This document shows, piece by piece, positions 25,454-34,241 of a stretch of 44,091 bases of DNA (within the stretch, counting starts at the first letter, position 1; each line of letters starts with the position of its first letter). The position numbers were made by a program, and so were the translations under genes. The notes under the pieces were generated by a model, which was given only the letters and a program-made list of their open reading frames with translations, made no database searches and was not told where the DNA came from. The stretch is from Clostridiales bacterium (GTDB lineage Bacteria; Bacillota; Clostridia; Lachnospirales; WQUN01). The stretch lies in NCBI GenBank assembly GCA_031270945.1, contig JAISWZ010000119.1, positions 1 through 44,091 of the forward strand, given 5' to 3'.

Positions 25454-26557
25454 TTACTTAACCGCGTCTCTCATAGCGTCAAGCTCTTCCTGCGGCATTC
25501 CGACTATTGATGGAACGGCGACTTTTCCGTCAATCAAGTTTTTCTCAATTTCGTCGACTTTGGCTTTAAGCTCGGCTGGCATGATCTTGTCGTAATATTC
25601 GTTTCTGGCAATGCCAACGCCTTGATCCTTGAAGCTCACCAGCTTGTAGCTGCCGACTGGCAGGGTGCCGTCCATGCCGGCCTTGATGCCGTTAAATATT
25701 ACCATGTCAATTTGCTTGATCGCGCTGGTGATGATCTGGCTTGCCTTCTTTTCGTCAGAACTCTTGAAAAGCAGGGCTTGATCAGAGTCCACGCCAATGG
25801 CGTACAAGCCTTTTTCAAGCGCCGCGTCCAGGACTCCCATGCCTGTGCCGCCAGCCGCAGAGAAGATGACATCCGCTCCGAAGCTGTACTGGTTTAATGC
25901 CAATTCCTTGCCTTTGCCGGGGTTTGTGAAGTCCTGGGCGTAGGAGATGACTACCTTCACTTCAGGGTTGACGTCTTGCGCCCCTTTGATGTAGCCGACA
26001 AGAAAGTCGTTGATTCCAGGAATGTCCATTCCGCCGATAAAGCCGATCCTGGCTTCGGGGTTCATGCCGCTAACGCTTGAAGTGGTAGCCAGAGCGGCAA
26101 CCGCGCCTGCCAGGTATGAGAGCTCATTGGCCGCGTATCCTACAGAGTAAATGTTTGAGTTTACGGCGTCTGTTGTCGCGTCGTAGTTCAGGAATGACTG
26201 GTCAGGGTATTCCAGGCTGAACTCGTTGAACATGTCGGTCATGTCAGCGCTTCCACTTATGATGAGATCCCAGTCTTGGGCGCAGACGTCCCGGAAAGTT
26301 GGCTCATACTTTGTCTTGTCAGTGCCCATTTCGATTACTTTCGTCTCAATGCCAAGCTCGCTCTTTGCCTTTTGCATTCCAGCGTTGGCGGCGTCGAAAA
26401 ACGACTTGTCGCCTAGCGTTCCAGGGACGAGCAGAACAGCCTTGTATGAAGGCTGAGTTCCAGCCTGGGGCTCAGGCGCCTTGGCGCAGCCTGAAAAGGC
26501 TGACGCGGCAAACAGGATCAATGCAAGCAGGAAACTTGTTTTTTTAATGTTTTTCAT
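25454..26557 (-). CDS. BMP-family nucleoside-binding lipoprotein
   Basis: 367 residues. The signal peptide starts MKNIKKTSFLLAL and ends in lipobox FSGC. The body is a basic membrane protein/PnrA-type binding protein (VPGTLGDKSFFDAANAGMQK; FSAAGGTGMGVLDAA), the class that captures nucleosides for the importer encoded downstream. ATG 26557 follows AGGAGGGA, whereas the upstream in-frame ATG at 26599 lies inside a PR1 remnant and is rejected. Only 79 bp, mostly repeat, separate it from the hydrolase gene. Confidence 0.92.
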   Translation of the reverse strand: MKNIKKTSFLLALILFAASAFSGCAKAPEPQAGTQPSYKAVLLVPGTLGDKSFFDAANAGMQKAKSELGIETKVIEMGTDKTKYEPTFRDVCAQDWDLIISGSADMTDMFNEFSLEYPDQSFLNYDATTDAVNSNIYSVGYAANELSYLAGAVAALATTSSVSGMNPEARIGFIGGMDIPGINDFLVGYIKGAQDVNPEVKVVISYAQDFTNPGKGKELALNQYSFGADVIFSAAGGTGMGVLDAALEKGLYAIGVDSDQALLFKSSDEKKASQIITSAIKQIDMVIFNGIKAGMDGTLPVGSYKLVSFKDQGVGIARNEYYDKIMPAELKAKVDEIEKNLIDGKVAVPSIVGMPQEELDAMRDAVK

Positions 26558-26586
26558 AATAAGTCCCTCCTGAGATTTTGGCTCAT

Positions 26587-26636
26587 GTGCATATCCCAAA
26601 ATTAATCTTAGAGCTTGGAAAATTTGAGATATGCAC
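26587..26636 (-). repeat. Short PR1 remnant between hydrolase and binding protein
   Basis: The ends GTGCATATCCC and GAGATATGCAC are only 50 bp apart and the central stem is lost. Its right end directly abuts the stop codon of the nucleoside hydrolase gene (26637-26639). Confidence 0.75.
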
Positions 26637-27545
26637 CTAAATGCGCTTGATCGAGCTGATTACGAGATCCCGCATGGCGACTCTGTCCACATCCTCCAAA
26701 ACGAGAACGGACTGAGGCGCCTTTTCGTCCAACTTTGTTTTGCCGCGCGTTTCCCCGCTGAGATCCACGCTTATCCCAACAGTTCTGCCAGAGAAGATTT
26801 CCGGCTGGAGAAGCCAAGCCACGGCGCAGGGATCGTGCATCACGCAGCCGGAAGCCCCAAATTCCTCTGAGCCTTGTATGTAAAAATCCATCAGCTCCGA
26901 AAAAAACTTGCCCGCTTCATTGAAGCTGCGAAGCGGTTCATACTCTTGCGCGAAAATGAGGGCTTTCTGTGTGACATCAAGACCGCTCATTACAATGGGA
27001 ATCCCTGAGGAGAATACTATCTCAGCGGATTCAGGGTCTACCGCGATGTTGAACTCGGCGTGGGGCGAATGGTTGCCGCCCACCAGAGCGCCGCCCATGA
27101 GGCTTATGGCCTCGATCTGCCCGCAAAGCTCAGGGTAGGATCGGATGAATATAGCCAGGTTCGTCAGCGGCCCTAGAGCGACCAAAGTGACTTTTTTTGA
27201 GTTTTCAAGCAATATGTCCCTGATCGCGCAGACAGCTTTCCTGGGATCAATCGGGTGGATGGGCGCTGGCCTCCGGTGCCCATCCATGCCTGATTTGCCA
27301 TGGAACTTCTCGCTAATTATGGGCAGCCCCACAAGCGGCCTCATTGCGCCAGCCGCCAGGACAACACCGTTTCCGTTCGCCAGATCCAAGATGATCCTGG
27401 CGTTTCTTGTTACCTTTTCGATTGTGTTGTTTCCGCACACAGTGGTGACCGCCAGCACGTCCAGAAGCTCAGGATGGGCCAGCGCCATGAGCATGGCTAC
27501 CGCGTCGTCATGCCCTGGATCGCAGTCTATAATGATTCGCCTCAA
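26637..27545 (-). CDS. Inosine/uridine-preferring nucleoside hydrolase (IunH/Rih family)
   Basis: 302 residues. The calcium-binding, catalytic motif DCDPGHDDA is at residues 8-16, followed by TTVCGNN and VALGPLTNLA, and HAEFNIAVDPES further on. The enzyme splits ribonucleosides into base and ribose. The start is TTG 27545 with AAGGGGG upstream. The stop codon TAG lies at the edge of a PR1 remnant. It sits between a regulator and the nucleoside importer, so imported nucleosides are its likely substrates. Base preference cannot be told from sequence alone. Confidence 0.93.
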   Translation of the reverse strand: MRRIIIDCDPGHDDAVAMLMALAHPELLDVLAVTTVCGNNTIEKVTRNARIILDLANGNGVVLAAGAMRPLVGLPIISEKFHGKSGMDGHRRPAPIHPIDPRKAVCAIRDILLENSKKVTLVALGPLTNLAIFIRSYPELCGQIEAISLMGGALVGGNHSPHAEFNIAVDPESAEIVFSSGIPIVMSGLDVTQKALIFAQEYEPLRSFNEAGKFFSELMDFYIQGSEEFGASGCVMHDPCAVAWLLQPEIFSGRTVGISVDLSGETRGKTKLDEKAPQSVLVLEDVDRVAMRDLVISSIKRI

Positions 27546-27563
27546 TATTGTGCCCCCTTATAA

Positions 27564-27685
27564 AGCCTGTTGCTAAAGCTTTTGAAATTTAAGCTTGTTT
27601 AGCCTTGCTTTGCTAAAGCTTTTGAAATTTAAGCTTGTTTAGCCTTAAAATCAAGCCTTGTTGCTAAAACTCTTGAACACTAAGC
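27564..27685 (-). repeat. Duplicated 3' end of the regulator gene
   Basis: Two 40-bp units with TGCTAAAGCTTTTGAAATTT at 27571 and 27611 lie between the regulator and the hydrolase. A diverged third unit at 27662 (TGCTAAAACTCTTGAACAC) covers the regulator's stop codon and last codons. Confidence 0.7.
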
Positions 27686-29151
27686 TTTTCCCCTGCCAGC
27701 CTCTGCTTCAAGTCCTCCACATAGGGCTTTTCGCACCAGCACGTGTCGGCCTTTGAAAAAATCCACTTGCAGTCTTCAATCAATTGCCCGTTTAGACTAG
27801 CGCCGGGGCAGTGGACGACGCTTTTAGAGCCGTCTGCTGATGTTGAAGAAAGATCGATCAACGTGGGAAGGCCATCCTGGAAATGGATGCCGTCAGTTCT
27901 AAATCCCGCCGCTCCAAGCTCTTGGAAGAGAGAATGGCCATGGCTGTCATTTCCCAGGCAGCCGACAAGGTAAACGATAAACCCTTTTTCCTTAAGCTCC
28001 AGCCCCTTTTTCACCGCCGCTCCGCCAGGCGTGATTTCTACGCTCTGGGCTTCGTGCGTCCCGGCCAAAGACAAGCCGGAGAGCTGAACCTTTACTTCCG
28101 CAGTTATGGATCCTATGACCGCGCAAACCTTTGGGACAAAAGCGCCTGCGCCGCCAGGCGCCGCAGCGCTTTCCCTGGAAACCAGCTGGGGCTGAACGCA
28201 TACCACAGTATTTTCTATGCTAGCGCCAGTGATTTTCAAGTAAAGCAGGTTTGCGCTTTGCTGTCCGATTTCGTATGCCGATTGCCTTACGCTAGCCAGG
28301 TTTGGTTCCAAAAGCTCGCAGAGCATGGAGTCGTCAAATCCTATGACAGAGATGTCCTCCGGGATCCTTAGCCTGTTTTCAAACACTGCCTTGTACGCGC
28401 CCGCCGCGACGTGATCGTCGCTGCAAAAGATGGCGCTGGCTTGCTGGGACAGCAGGTATTTTGCCCCCTCATACCCGCTCTGCTTCCTGTCCGTGCTGGA
28501 AGACCAGAAAACCAGCCGCTCGTCCGCCTCCATGCCGCTGTCCGCCAGCGCTTGGAGATAACCTTCAAATCTCTTAAGCAGGTAGGGCTTGTCGGTTTTC
28601 GGGCAGATGTAGCCTATGCGCCTGTGGCCTAAGCCAATCAGGTGGCTTGCCGCTATCCTTCCGCCTTCGCTGTTGTTGAACATCGTTTTCAGCGCGTTTG
28701 GGGATCGCACCGCGTCGTCTAGCACGACGCTGCATATGTCAGCAAGCTCCAGGTCCAGCTCGTCATCCTCCCCGGGAGTGTTGGGAAAGCGGATAACGCC
28801 TCTAACGCTCTGCTTTTTCAGCATGTGAAGATAGCGCTTTTCCTTCTTTGCGTCACTGCCTATGCTGCAGGCGATGACATTCAGCTCTTTTTCAAAGAAG
28901 TAATCCTCAACTCCCCGCAGAAGCTCCGAGCAGAAGATGTCGCTGACGTCAGAGACCAAAAGCGCAACCACGCTTGAGCTGCTGCTCACGCGCTCAGACA
29001 CTTTCTGAAAGGGCACATAGTTGTGCTCCTCGATTACCGCAAGGACTTTCTCTCTCGTTTCCTTGCTGATGCTCTCTGACTTGTTGTTTATCACCTTAGA
29101 TACCGTAGCCGTAGAAACCCCGGCCAGCGCTGCGACTTCCCGTATGGTCAA
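27664..29151 (-). CDS. LacI-family regulator fused to an incomplete PfkB sugar-kinase domain
   Basis: 495 residues. The N-terminal HTH is TIREVAALAGVSTATVSKVI and the periplasmic-binding-like domain covers about 50-330. A normal LacI protein would end there. About 155 more residues match the N-terminal half of ribokinase-type PfkB enzymes (VIGSITAEVKVQL, ITPGGAAVKKGLEL, LVGCLGNDSHGH). The C-terminal kinase half with the GAGD catalytic motif is missing. TTG 29151 is preferred because AAAGGGG lies 10 bases upstream and the predicted transcript starts near 29201. It probably regulates the adjacent nucleoside genes; the extra domain may sense ribose. Confidence 0.88.
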   Translation of the reverse strand: MTIREVAALAGVSTATVSKVINNKSESISKETREKVLAVIEEHNYVPFQKVSERVSSSSSVVALLVSDVSDIFCSELLRGVEDYFFEKELNVIACSIGSDAKKEKRYLHMLKKQSVRGVIRFPNTPGEDDELDLELADICSVVLDDAVRSPNALKTMFNNSEGGRIAASHLIGLGHRRIGYICPKTDKPYLLKRFEGYLQALADSGMEADERLVFWSSSTDRKQSGYEGAKYLLSQQASAIFCSDDHVAAGAYKAVFENRLRIPEDISVIGFDDSMLCELLEPNLASVRQSAYEIGQQSANLLYLKITGASIENTVVCVQPQLVSRESAAAPGGAGAFVPKVCAVIGSITAEVKVQLSGLSLAGTHEAQSVEITPGGAAVKKGLELKEKGFIVYLVGCLGNDSHGHSLFQELGAAGFRTDGIHFQDGLPTLIDLSSTSADGSKSVVHCPGASLNGQLIEDCKWIFSKADTCWCEKPYVEDLKQRLAGEKLSVQEF

Positions 29152-29189
29152 AACAACCAGCCCCTTTAGGTTTTGGGCAATTTGTTTAG

Positions 29190-29236
29190 GTAACAAGTTA
29201 CGCTATTATGATATCAGCTGCGATTCTGGTTGTCAA
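29190..29236 (-). promoter_or_regulatory. Promoter and operator-like palindrome of the LacI-PfkB gene
   Basis: On the minus strand: TTGACA (29231-29236), 17 bases, TATCAT (29208-29213). The palindrome GTAACTTGTTAC (29190-29201) lies at the predicted transcription start. Its form fits a LacI-family operator and suggests autoregulation of the whole nucleoside block. Confidence 0.7.
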
Positions 29237-30313
29237 TAGCTAAAATGACTTTGGAGAAATATTTTTTTGGGGGGCTGACTTTTAGGTTGCTGTGTATTTG
29301 GTGACAAGTGATTCGGGGATATGCAATTAGCAAAACGCGATTTTGAAGAGGAAGCTCTTTCTGATCGCCATAACAGCTCATGATTCCCAGAACAATCAAT
29401 AAAGCGGTATATCCAAGCGTAGAAATGCCAATAATCAGAGAAGGCGGTGTTTATGGGATCCGAAAATCTAAATCAAGCCGCGCGTAAGCATATAAAGCGG
29501 CGCCAGGGCATTAAAGCCGGGATATGCGCATAAAGTCGCGCATGGCATTCCAAAGCCTATGATTGGAGAATATAAGCTTGTTCTTCCAGCACATGTAGCG
29601 AAATTTACAAAGACGATTATGCCACTGTGGCATAAAATGGATAATAATTGAAAAAAGAGAACAATTAGATTTCTTAATCAAATTCAAATCTTGTGCAAGC
29701 TATCCAAAAAACAGGGCTCTCAATGATTAGGAAATTCTAACTTGATATTCGAAGGATTTTAGTTTATCATAAGAGCATATCGCTTAAGCGCATGCGATTA
29801 GCGCTCGCCAGCGCAAATTTAAAGCGCGATTCGAGGCGCCAAAGCTTGCCATTACGGAATTTTGCCATAAGCGCTTGGCAAAGCTGAATTGCTCTGTGAG
29901 TTGCGCTAGGCTTGGGCTAGAATGCGGCTTTGGCGCATGCCGAGGGGCTGGACGAATTGCAAGGCTAAGTTGCGCTTCACTGCCAACTTAAACCCTCAAC
30001 AAATTTCGCACGCTAGTATAACAGCTTGAAATCCTGGCAGATTTGCCTGAAAACTTGCCCCTTTGGGCGTTTTACCTAAGGCGAAGCGCCAAAGCGCCCC
30101 TGCAAGAGTTTTAATTAAACGAATTTTTCGCAAAAAGGCCTCAAGACTTTGAAAAATTGGGCGATATTCATACCGACGGGCTTAAGCGCCCGAAACGGGC
30201 TGACTGTCCAGAGGGGCTAGCGCCACTCGCCCGAAACTTGCGTCAAAGCAAGAGCTGGCTTCCATAAAGCGGCTTGCAAATATAAAGAACGGATGTTCAA
30301 AGGAGAGGGAAGC
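29237..30313. other. 1.1-kb gene-free region before the CdaR-type regulator
   Basis: No gene supported. It holds a palindrome TTATGCCACTGTGGCATAA (29628-29646) and a possible plus-strand promoter TTGATA, 17 bases, TATCAT (29742-29770), followed by a decayed PR1 end near 29773. The distance from this promoter to the regulator start is about 540 bp. Confidence 0.5.
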
Positions 30314-31408
30314 TTGATTACTAACCAGATACTGCAAAGCACGATTGATGGAATGAAGAACATTACGCGCAGGGACATTAGCGTGATTGAGCGGGAAGGG
30401 AAAGTTGCCGCCAGCACAGAGATGGAACTCCTGAACATCCAGGTTGACGGGCTTGACTACTTCTTGGCCTCTCAGGCGGAAAGCCAGTTCGTGAGGGGAT
30501 ACCAGTACTTCAAGGTGATAGAGAACGGGGTAGCCGAGTATGTCGTAATGATAAAGGGAGAAGACGAAGAGGCTTACCGCATAGGAAAAATCACCGCGTT
30601 TCAGATCCAGCAGCTCCTGATAGCCTACAAGGAGCGCTTCGACCGCGACAACTTCATCAAGAACCTGCTTCTTGACAACCTGCTCCTGGTGGACATCTAC
30701 AGCAGGGCGAAAAAGCTCCACATCGAGAACAGCGTCCGCCGCATAGTCTACCTGATCGAGTCAGAGCAGAACAACGACTTGAACATTGTGGACATCGTGA
30801 GGAACATGTTCCCGACGAAGCTTAAGGATTTCGTCACGGCGGTGGATGAGAAGAACGTGATACTTGTCAGGGAAATCAAAGAGAAGGACGACAAGGATGA
30901 CATCGAGAAAACCGCTCACATGATCTGCGACACCCTTAACACCGAAGCCATGAGCAATGTCTACGTGGCCATAGGCACCCCTGTCACGGATCTCAAGAAT
31001 GTGTCGTCCTCCTACAAAGAGGCCAAGATGGCCCTTGAAGTGGGCAAGATCTTTGAGTCCGACAAGAGCATCATGAACTACGTTCAGCTTGGCATAGGCC
31101 GCCTGATCTACCAGCTTCCGGTCCAGCTTTGCAAAATGTTCATCTCCGAAGTCTTGCACGGCATAACTTCAATGGATCAGTTCGACGACGAGACGCTCTC
31201 AACGGTAAACAAGTTCTTCGAGAACAACCTGAATGTCTCGGAAACGTCCCGCCAGCTCTACATCCACAGGAACACCCTGGTCTACAGGCTCGACAAGCTC
31301 CAGAAGCTCACCGGCCTTGACCTTAGAACCTTTGATGACGCCATAACCTTCAAGATAACGCTGATGGTCAGCAAGTACATGAAGTTCAAGGAGCATTTCC
31401 TGTACTAA
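30314..31408 (+). CDS. CdaR/PucR-type transcriptional regulator
   Basis: 364 residues from TTG 30314, which follows AAGGAGAGGGA; ATG 30293 further up lacks a site. The N-terminal third resembles the sugar-diacid recognition domain, the middle (about 140-260) the CdaR GGDEF-like domain. The C-terminus is the HTH_30 domain, NVSETSRQLYIHRNTLVYRL. Such proteins regulate sugar acid or purine-related genes; the target here is unknown, and no catabolic gene is adjacent. The stop TAA at 31406-31408 is also the flanking triplet of a PR1 element. Confidence 0.85.
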   Translation: MITNQILQSTIDGMKNITRRDISVIEREGKVAASTEMELLNIQVDGLDYFLASQAESQFVRGYQYFKVIENGVAEYVVMIKGEDEEAYRIGKITAFQIQQLLIAYKERFDRDNFIKNLLLDNLLLVDIYSRAKKLHIENSVRRIVYLIESEQNNDLNIVDIVRNMFPTKLKDFVTAVDEKNVILVREIKEKDDKDDIEKTAHMICDTLNTEAMSNVYVAIGTPVTDLKNVSSSYKEAKMALEVGKIFESDKSIMNYVQLGIGRLIYQLPVQLCKMFISEVLHGITSMDQFDDETLSTVNKFFENNLNVSETSRQLYIHRNTLVYRLDKLQKLTGLDLRTFDDAITFKITLMVSKYMKFKEHFLY

Positions 31409-31483
31409 GAGCATATCCCAAATTTAATTTTAAGCCTTCGCAGGATTTTACCAGCGCCACTTGCGGAATTTTGGGATATGCAC
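31409..31483 (-). repeat. PR1 palindromic repeat, short copy at a stop codon
   Basis: GAGCATATCCCAAATTTAAT at the left and TTTTGGGATATGCAC at the right, with a reduced centre containing GCGCCACTTGCGGAATTTTG. It begins immediately after the regulator's TAA stop. Confidence 0.8.
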
Positions 31484-31600
31484 TCGAAATCGAGCGCGAA
31501 ATGCTTGGAGGCGCTGCTTGGGGCTTGCGAATAAATAAATAAAGCAAGGCAAGCCAAACCAAGAAAACAAGAAAAACCAATAAAACAAGCCAAACCAATA

Positions 31601-31633
31601 AAACAAGCCAGGGCAGACTGCCCTGGCTTGTTT
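31601..31633. terminator. Bidirectional terminator between convergent genes
   Basis: AAACAAGCCAGGGCAG, single A, then the exact complement ending CTTGTTT, followed by T. It lies between the plus-strand regulator and the minus-strand exported protein. Confidence 0.85.
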
Positions 31634-31655
31634 TCGTTTGCCATGGATTCTTTTG

Positions 31656-32366
31656 CTAATGCTCAGCATGCCGAACCACCCCAGCTTCCATGACTGCCGC
31701 GCCTAGCTTTAGCGGCAGAGAGTCTTTTATGCCAGGCTGATCCAGCGCTATTACTGAGCTTCGCAGACTGGGGTCTATTTGCGAGCCTTCTACAGGGGAA
31801 AATTTAAAGGAGGCGAGGATCCTGACGCCAGGCGGCAGGTAAAAGCGAAGATCGCTGGTCTTGCTGGGGCAAAGGGCGGCACCCGCTTCTAGCGTTAATG
31901 CGCAAGCCAGCGTTACCGGCAGGGAGTCTGAAACTCCTTTGACAAACTTAATGGGATCTTTGGCCTCGATTCCGAATTCGCCGCCTAGGCGCAGCAAAAG
32001 CATCTGGGCTTCAGAAATGGCGTGAAATGACGGGTTCGCAGGATCCTCAAAGAGCATGCCCTTTTGCCTTACGTCAAGAACGATTGATGCTTGGCTGGGA
32101 TTCACTATTGCGTACTCAATGGCGCTTGACGCGCCTGGCACAGCGCTGCCGCTTGAATCAAAGAGGCTGCCTAAGGAAACCCAAGGGTTGCTGGAATCTT
32201 CGCCAACGCTTTTCATGAATATTGAGACCTTTGGGGTTTGCGCCCCTGTGGCCTCGTAAGAGGCGTAGGATTCGCTTGCCGGGATCCAAACCAGCGCCAT
32301 TCCAAGCGCTGCGGCCATGGCGAATAGGGCGCCTATGAAGGCAAACAGGATTCTCTTGGGCACCAT
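31656..32366 (-). CDS. Exported protein of unknown function
   Basis: 236 residues. The N-terminus MVPKRILFAFIGALFAMAAA is a signal peptide or membrane anchor. The rest is hydrophilic with no family motif that I recognise, though strand-rich stretches such as SQASIVLDVRQKGMLF and RFYLPPGVRILASFKF suggest a beta fold. The ribosome binding site is weak (AAGAAG). It lies between a terminator and the partner-switching operon and appears to be its own unit. Confidence 0.65.
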   Translation of the reverse strand: MVPKRILFAFIGALFAMAAALGMALVWIPASESYASYEATGAQTPKVSIFMKSVGEDSSNPWVSLGSLFDSSGSAVPGASSAIEYAIVNPSQASIVLDVRQKGMLFEDPANPSFHAISEAQMLLLRLGGEFGIEAKDPIKFVKGVSDSLPVTLACALTLEAGAALCPSKTSDLRFYLPPGVRILASFKFSPVEGSQIDPSLRSSVIALDQPGIKDSLPLKLGAAVMEAGVVRHAEH

Positions 32367-32461
32367 GAAGATTCTTCTTTCGCAGGATTGCAGTTATTAA
32401 TAAGCGATTTTCACTTTGCAGCTGGATTATTGCAAACAAATTTTTGCTTGGTTTAAAATAA

Positions 32462-32487
32462 GATTCTACCGTTGTTGCGGCAGAATC
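32462..32487. repeat. PR3 dispersed repeat, minimal copy
   Basis: GATTCTACCG, short loop, CGGCAGAATC: the two ends of PR3 brought together as a hairpin. It lies beside the terminator at 32496. Confidence 0.45.
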
Positions 32488-32495
32488 AAAATAAG

Positions 32496-32523
32496 CAAAG
32501 CGTTGCGAAATCGCAACGCTTTG
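32496..32523 (-). terminator. Terminator of the partner-switching operon
   Basis: CAAAGCGTTGCGA/TCGCAACGCTTTG with a two-base loop, 53 bp past the phosphatase stop. The minus strand continues CTTATTTTGATT. Confidence 0.75.
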
Positions 32524-32575
32524 AGATTTGCTTGAGATCCAGCCAAGGCTTTCCGGAACCCCAAATGGGTCGCAA

Positions 32576-33751
32576 TTAAAGCCTGCATATGATCAAGCTT
32601 ACGTCATCCATTTCGTACTTTTCTGTTTCTGTGGCATTGTAGTTGTAAAATGCGTTTAGCACAATCTCGATCATTTCCTTTGGATCTTCAAGGGACTTGG
32701 CGTCTGCGACCACTTCCTTGAAGCGCCTTAGGAATTCCTCGGGATTGTTCTTGTAGAAGGTGTCCGATAGCCCGTCAGTGTGAAACACTATCAGGTCTCC
32801 CGGCTCATAGGGCAGGAAGTGGTATTCGTAGGAGGCGTTGGCCATCATCCCTATGGGGGTTCCCACAGCCTCAAGCTCCATTGCCACCTCTTCGCCGCCA
32901 GGCTCAGTGCGCACCATCACAGGAAGGGCTTGTCCAGCGTTTGAGTAGCAAAGCTTTCGCTCTTTTGTGTCTATTACGCTGTAGAATACGCAGGCGTACA
33001 TTTCCTTCATGCTGTTTTCGAAAATCTTGCAGAGGTCGTTGTTCAGGTAGAAAAGAAGCTGGTCCGGGTTTGCGTACTTTGGGGCGAGGCTCCTGATCAT
33101 CATGGAAAGCATCGCGGTCAACAGAGCCGCGGATATCCCGTGGCCTGAAACATCGCCCATCACTACGGCTACTGACGTCTCGGAAAGCTGGAGGACATCG
33201 TAAAAGTCTCCACCAATGTCCATGGCTGGCATGTACGAGCTGCAAAACCGGATATCCTTGAAGGACATGTCTATGTCAGGTATCAGCGCATGCTGCACTT
33301 GCCGGCCCATCTTCAGCTGGATCTCAAGGATGTGGTTCTTCTCCTCAAGCTCGGTGTACTTTTGCTTGAGCATGTCGCTTAGGTGCTTTACCCTTAGAAG
33401 GCTGTTAACCTTTGAAATAAGCAGGTAAGCGTCAAAATTCTTCTCTATATAGTCATCCGCGCCGACTTGGATGGCTCTGACCCTTGAGTCTCTCGTGTCC
33501 AGGCTGGACATGAACAATACGAGAGTATATTCTGTTGTCTGGTTGCCTTTGATCCTTTTGCACAAGTCATAGCTGGAAATGTCGGGAAGCTCCGCGTTAA
33601 GCAGCACAATGTCAGGAAGGAAGAGGGTAACCTTCGCCATGGCCTTCAGGCCGCTTTCAGCAGTGAATATCTCGTATCCTGTGCTTGCAAGGCACTGCCG
33701 GATCAGATCCGAGCTTTGCGTCGATGGATCTACTATCAAGATTTTATCCAT
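32576..33751 (-). CDS. Receiver-like domain plus SpoIIE/RsbU-type PP2C phosphatase
   Basis: 391 residues: receiver fold (1-120), coiled-coil linker (125-155) and PP2C domain (165-391). The phosphatase metal sites look intact (DIGGDFYDV, GDVSGHG, HTDGLSDT, MDDVSL). The receiver is degenerate: where PDIVLLD is expected the sequence is PDIVLLN, so the phospho-acceptor is Asn, and the acidic pair is DP. It should therefore not accept phosphate in the usual way. Its role would be to dephosphorylate the STAS protein encoded upstream. The start overlaps the preceding HATPase gene by eight bases. Confidence 0.92.
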   Translation of the reverse strand: MDKILIVDPSTQSSDLIRQCLASTGYEIFTAESGLKAMAKVTLFLPDIVLLNAELPDISSYDLCKRIKGNQTTEYTLVLFMSSLDTRDSRVRAIQVGADDYIEKNFDAYLLISKVNSLLRVKHLSDMLKQKYTELEEKNHILEIQLKMGRQVQHALIPDIDMSFKDIRFCSSYMPAMDIGGDFYDVLQLSETSVAVVMGDVSGHGISAALLTAMLSMMIRSLAPKYANPDQLLFYLNNDLCKIFENSMKEMYACVFYSVIDTKERKLCYSNAGQALPVMVRTEPGGEEVAMELEAVGTPIGMMANASYEYHFLPYEPGDLIVFHTDGLSDTFYKNNPEEFLRRFKEVVADAKSLEDPKEMIEIVLNAFYNYNATETEKYEMDDVSLIICRL

Positions 33752-34169
33752 GAGACGCCACCTTTTTATAGAAATGGATCGCGTTGCCGTTCACGTTAAA
33801 AGCAATTTGATCCGTCAAAGAGTAGACGAGGCGGATTCCTCTTCCGCACTCGCTGGCCAGATCGTCATCCCTTATCCTTGAAAGCAGGCGCAGGTAATCG
33901 AAGCCAACTCCCTCGTCAGCTATGCTGGCGTATATTATTCCGTCAATGATCTCAACCATCAGATGAACGCTTTTGCTGATGTCGCCTTTGTTGCCATGGA
34001 CAATCGCATTGTAGAGCAACTCGCTGAACACAAGCCTCAAATCCATTTGATCCTCGCTGGACAAGTCTGGAATGCTAGATCCCAGGAAAGCCAGCACTTT
34101 CTTGACTATACTCCGCACATGGTACAATTCACTGGAGAAACGCAGTTCCAATTTCAGCTTTTGATCCAA
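33744..34169 (-). CDS. RsbW/SpoIIAB-like HATPase (Ser/Thr kinase), intact ATP site
   Basis: 141 residues. The ATP-binding motifs are present: N-box SELLYNAIVHGN, DEGVGFD, and GRGIRLV. The family phosphorylates STAS partners and often sequesters a sigma factor. TTG 34169 is preferred because AGAGGTGAT ends 4-5 bases upstream; GTG 34178 lies within that site. It is coupled to the phosphatase downstream. No sigma factor gene is next to it, so the target of the switch is unknown. Confidence 0.85.
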   Translation of the reverse strand: MDQKLKLELRFSSELYHVRSIVKKVLAFLGSSIPDLSSEDQMDLRLVFSELLYNAIVHGNKGDISKSVHLMVEIIDGIIYASIADEGVGFDYLRLLSRIRDDDLASECGRGIRLVYSLTDQIAFNVNGNAIHFYKKVASHG

Positions 34170-34241
34170 CGCGATCACCTCTTTTTCATGCAGATTGCCC
34201 TTGGCAGCCAGCCGCCATTGGCGCTAGGCAGGTGCCAGGCC

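Noticed and set aside
26557-26637. Purine riboswitch before the nucleoside-binding protein
   Set aside because: The 79-bp gap is mostly PR1 remnant and shows none of the riboswitch pairing.
30130-30180. Sigma-28 type promoter before the CdaR gene
   Set aside because: GGGCGATATT resembles the -10 part, but no TAAA box is at the right distance.
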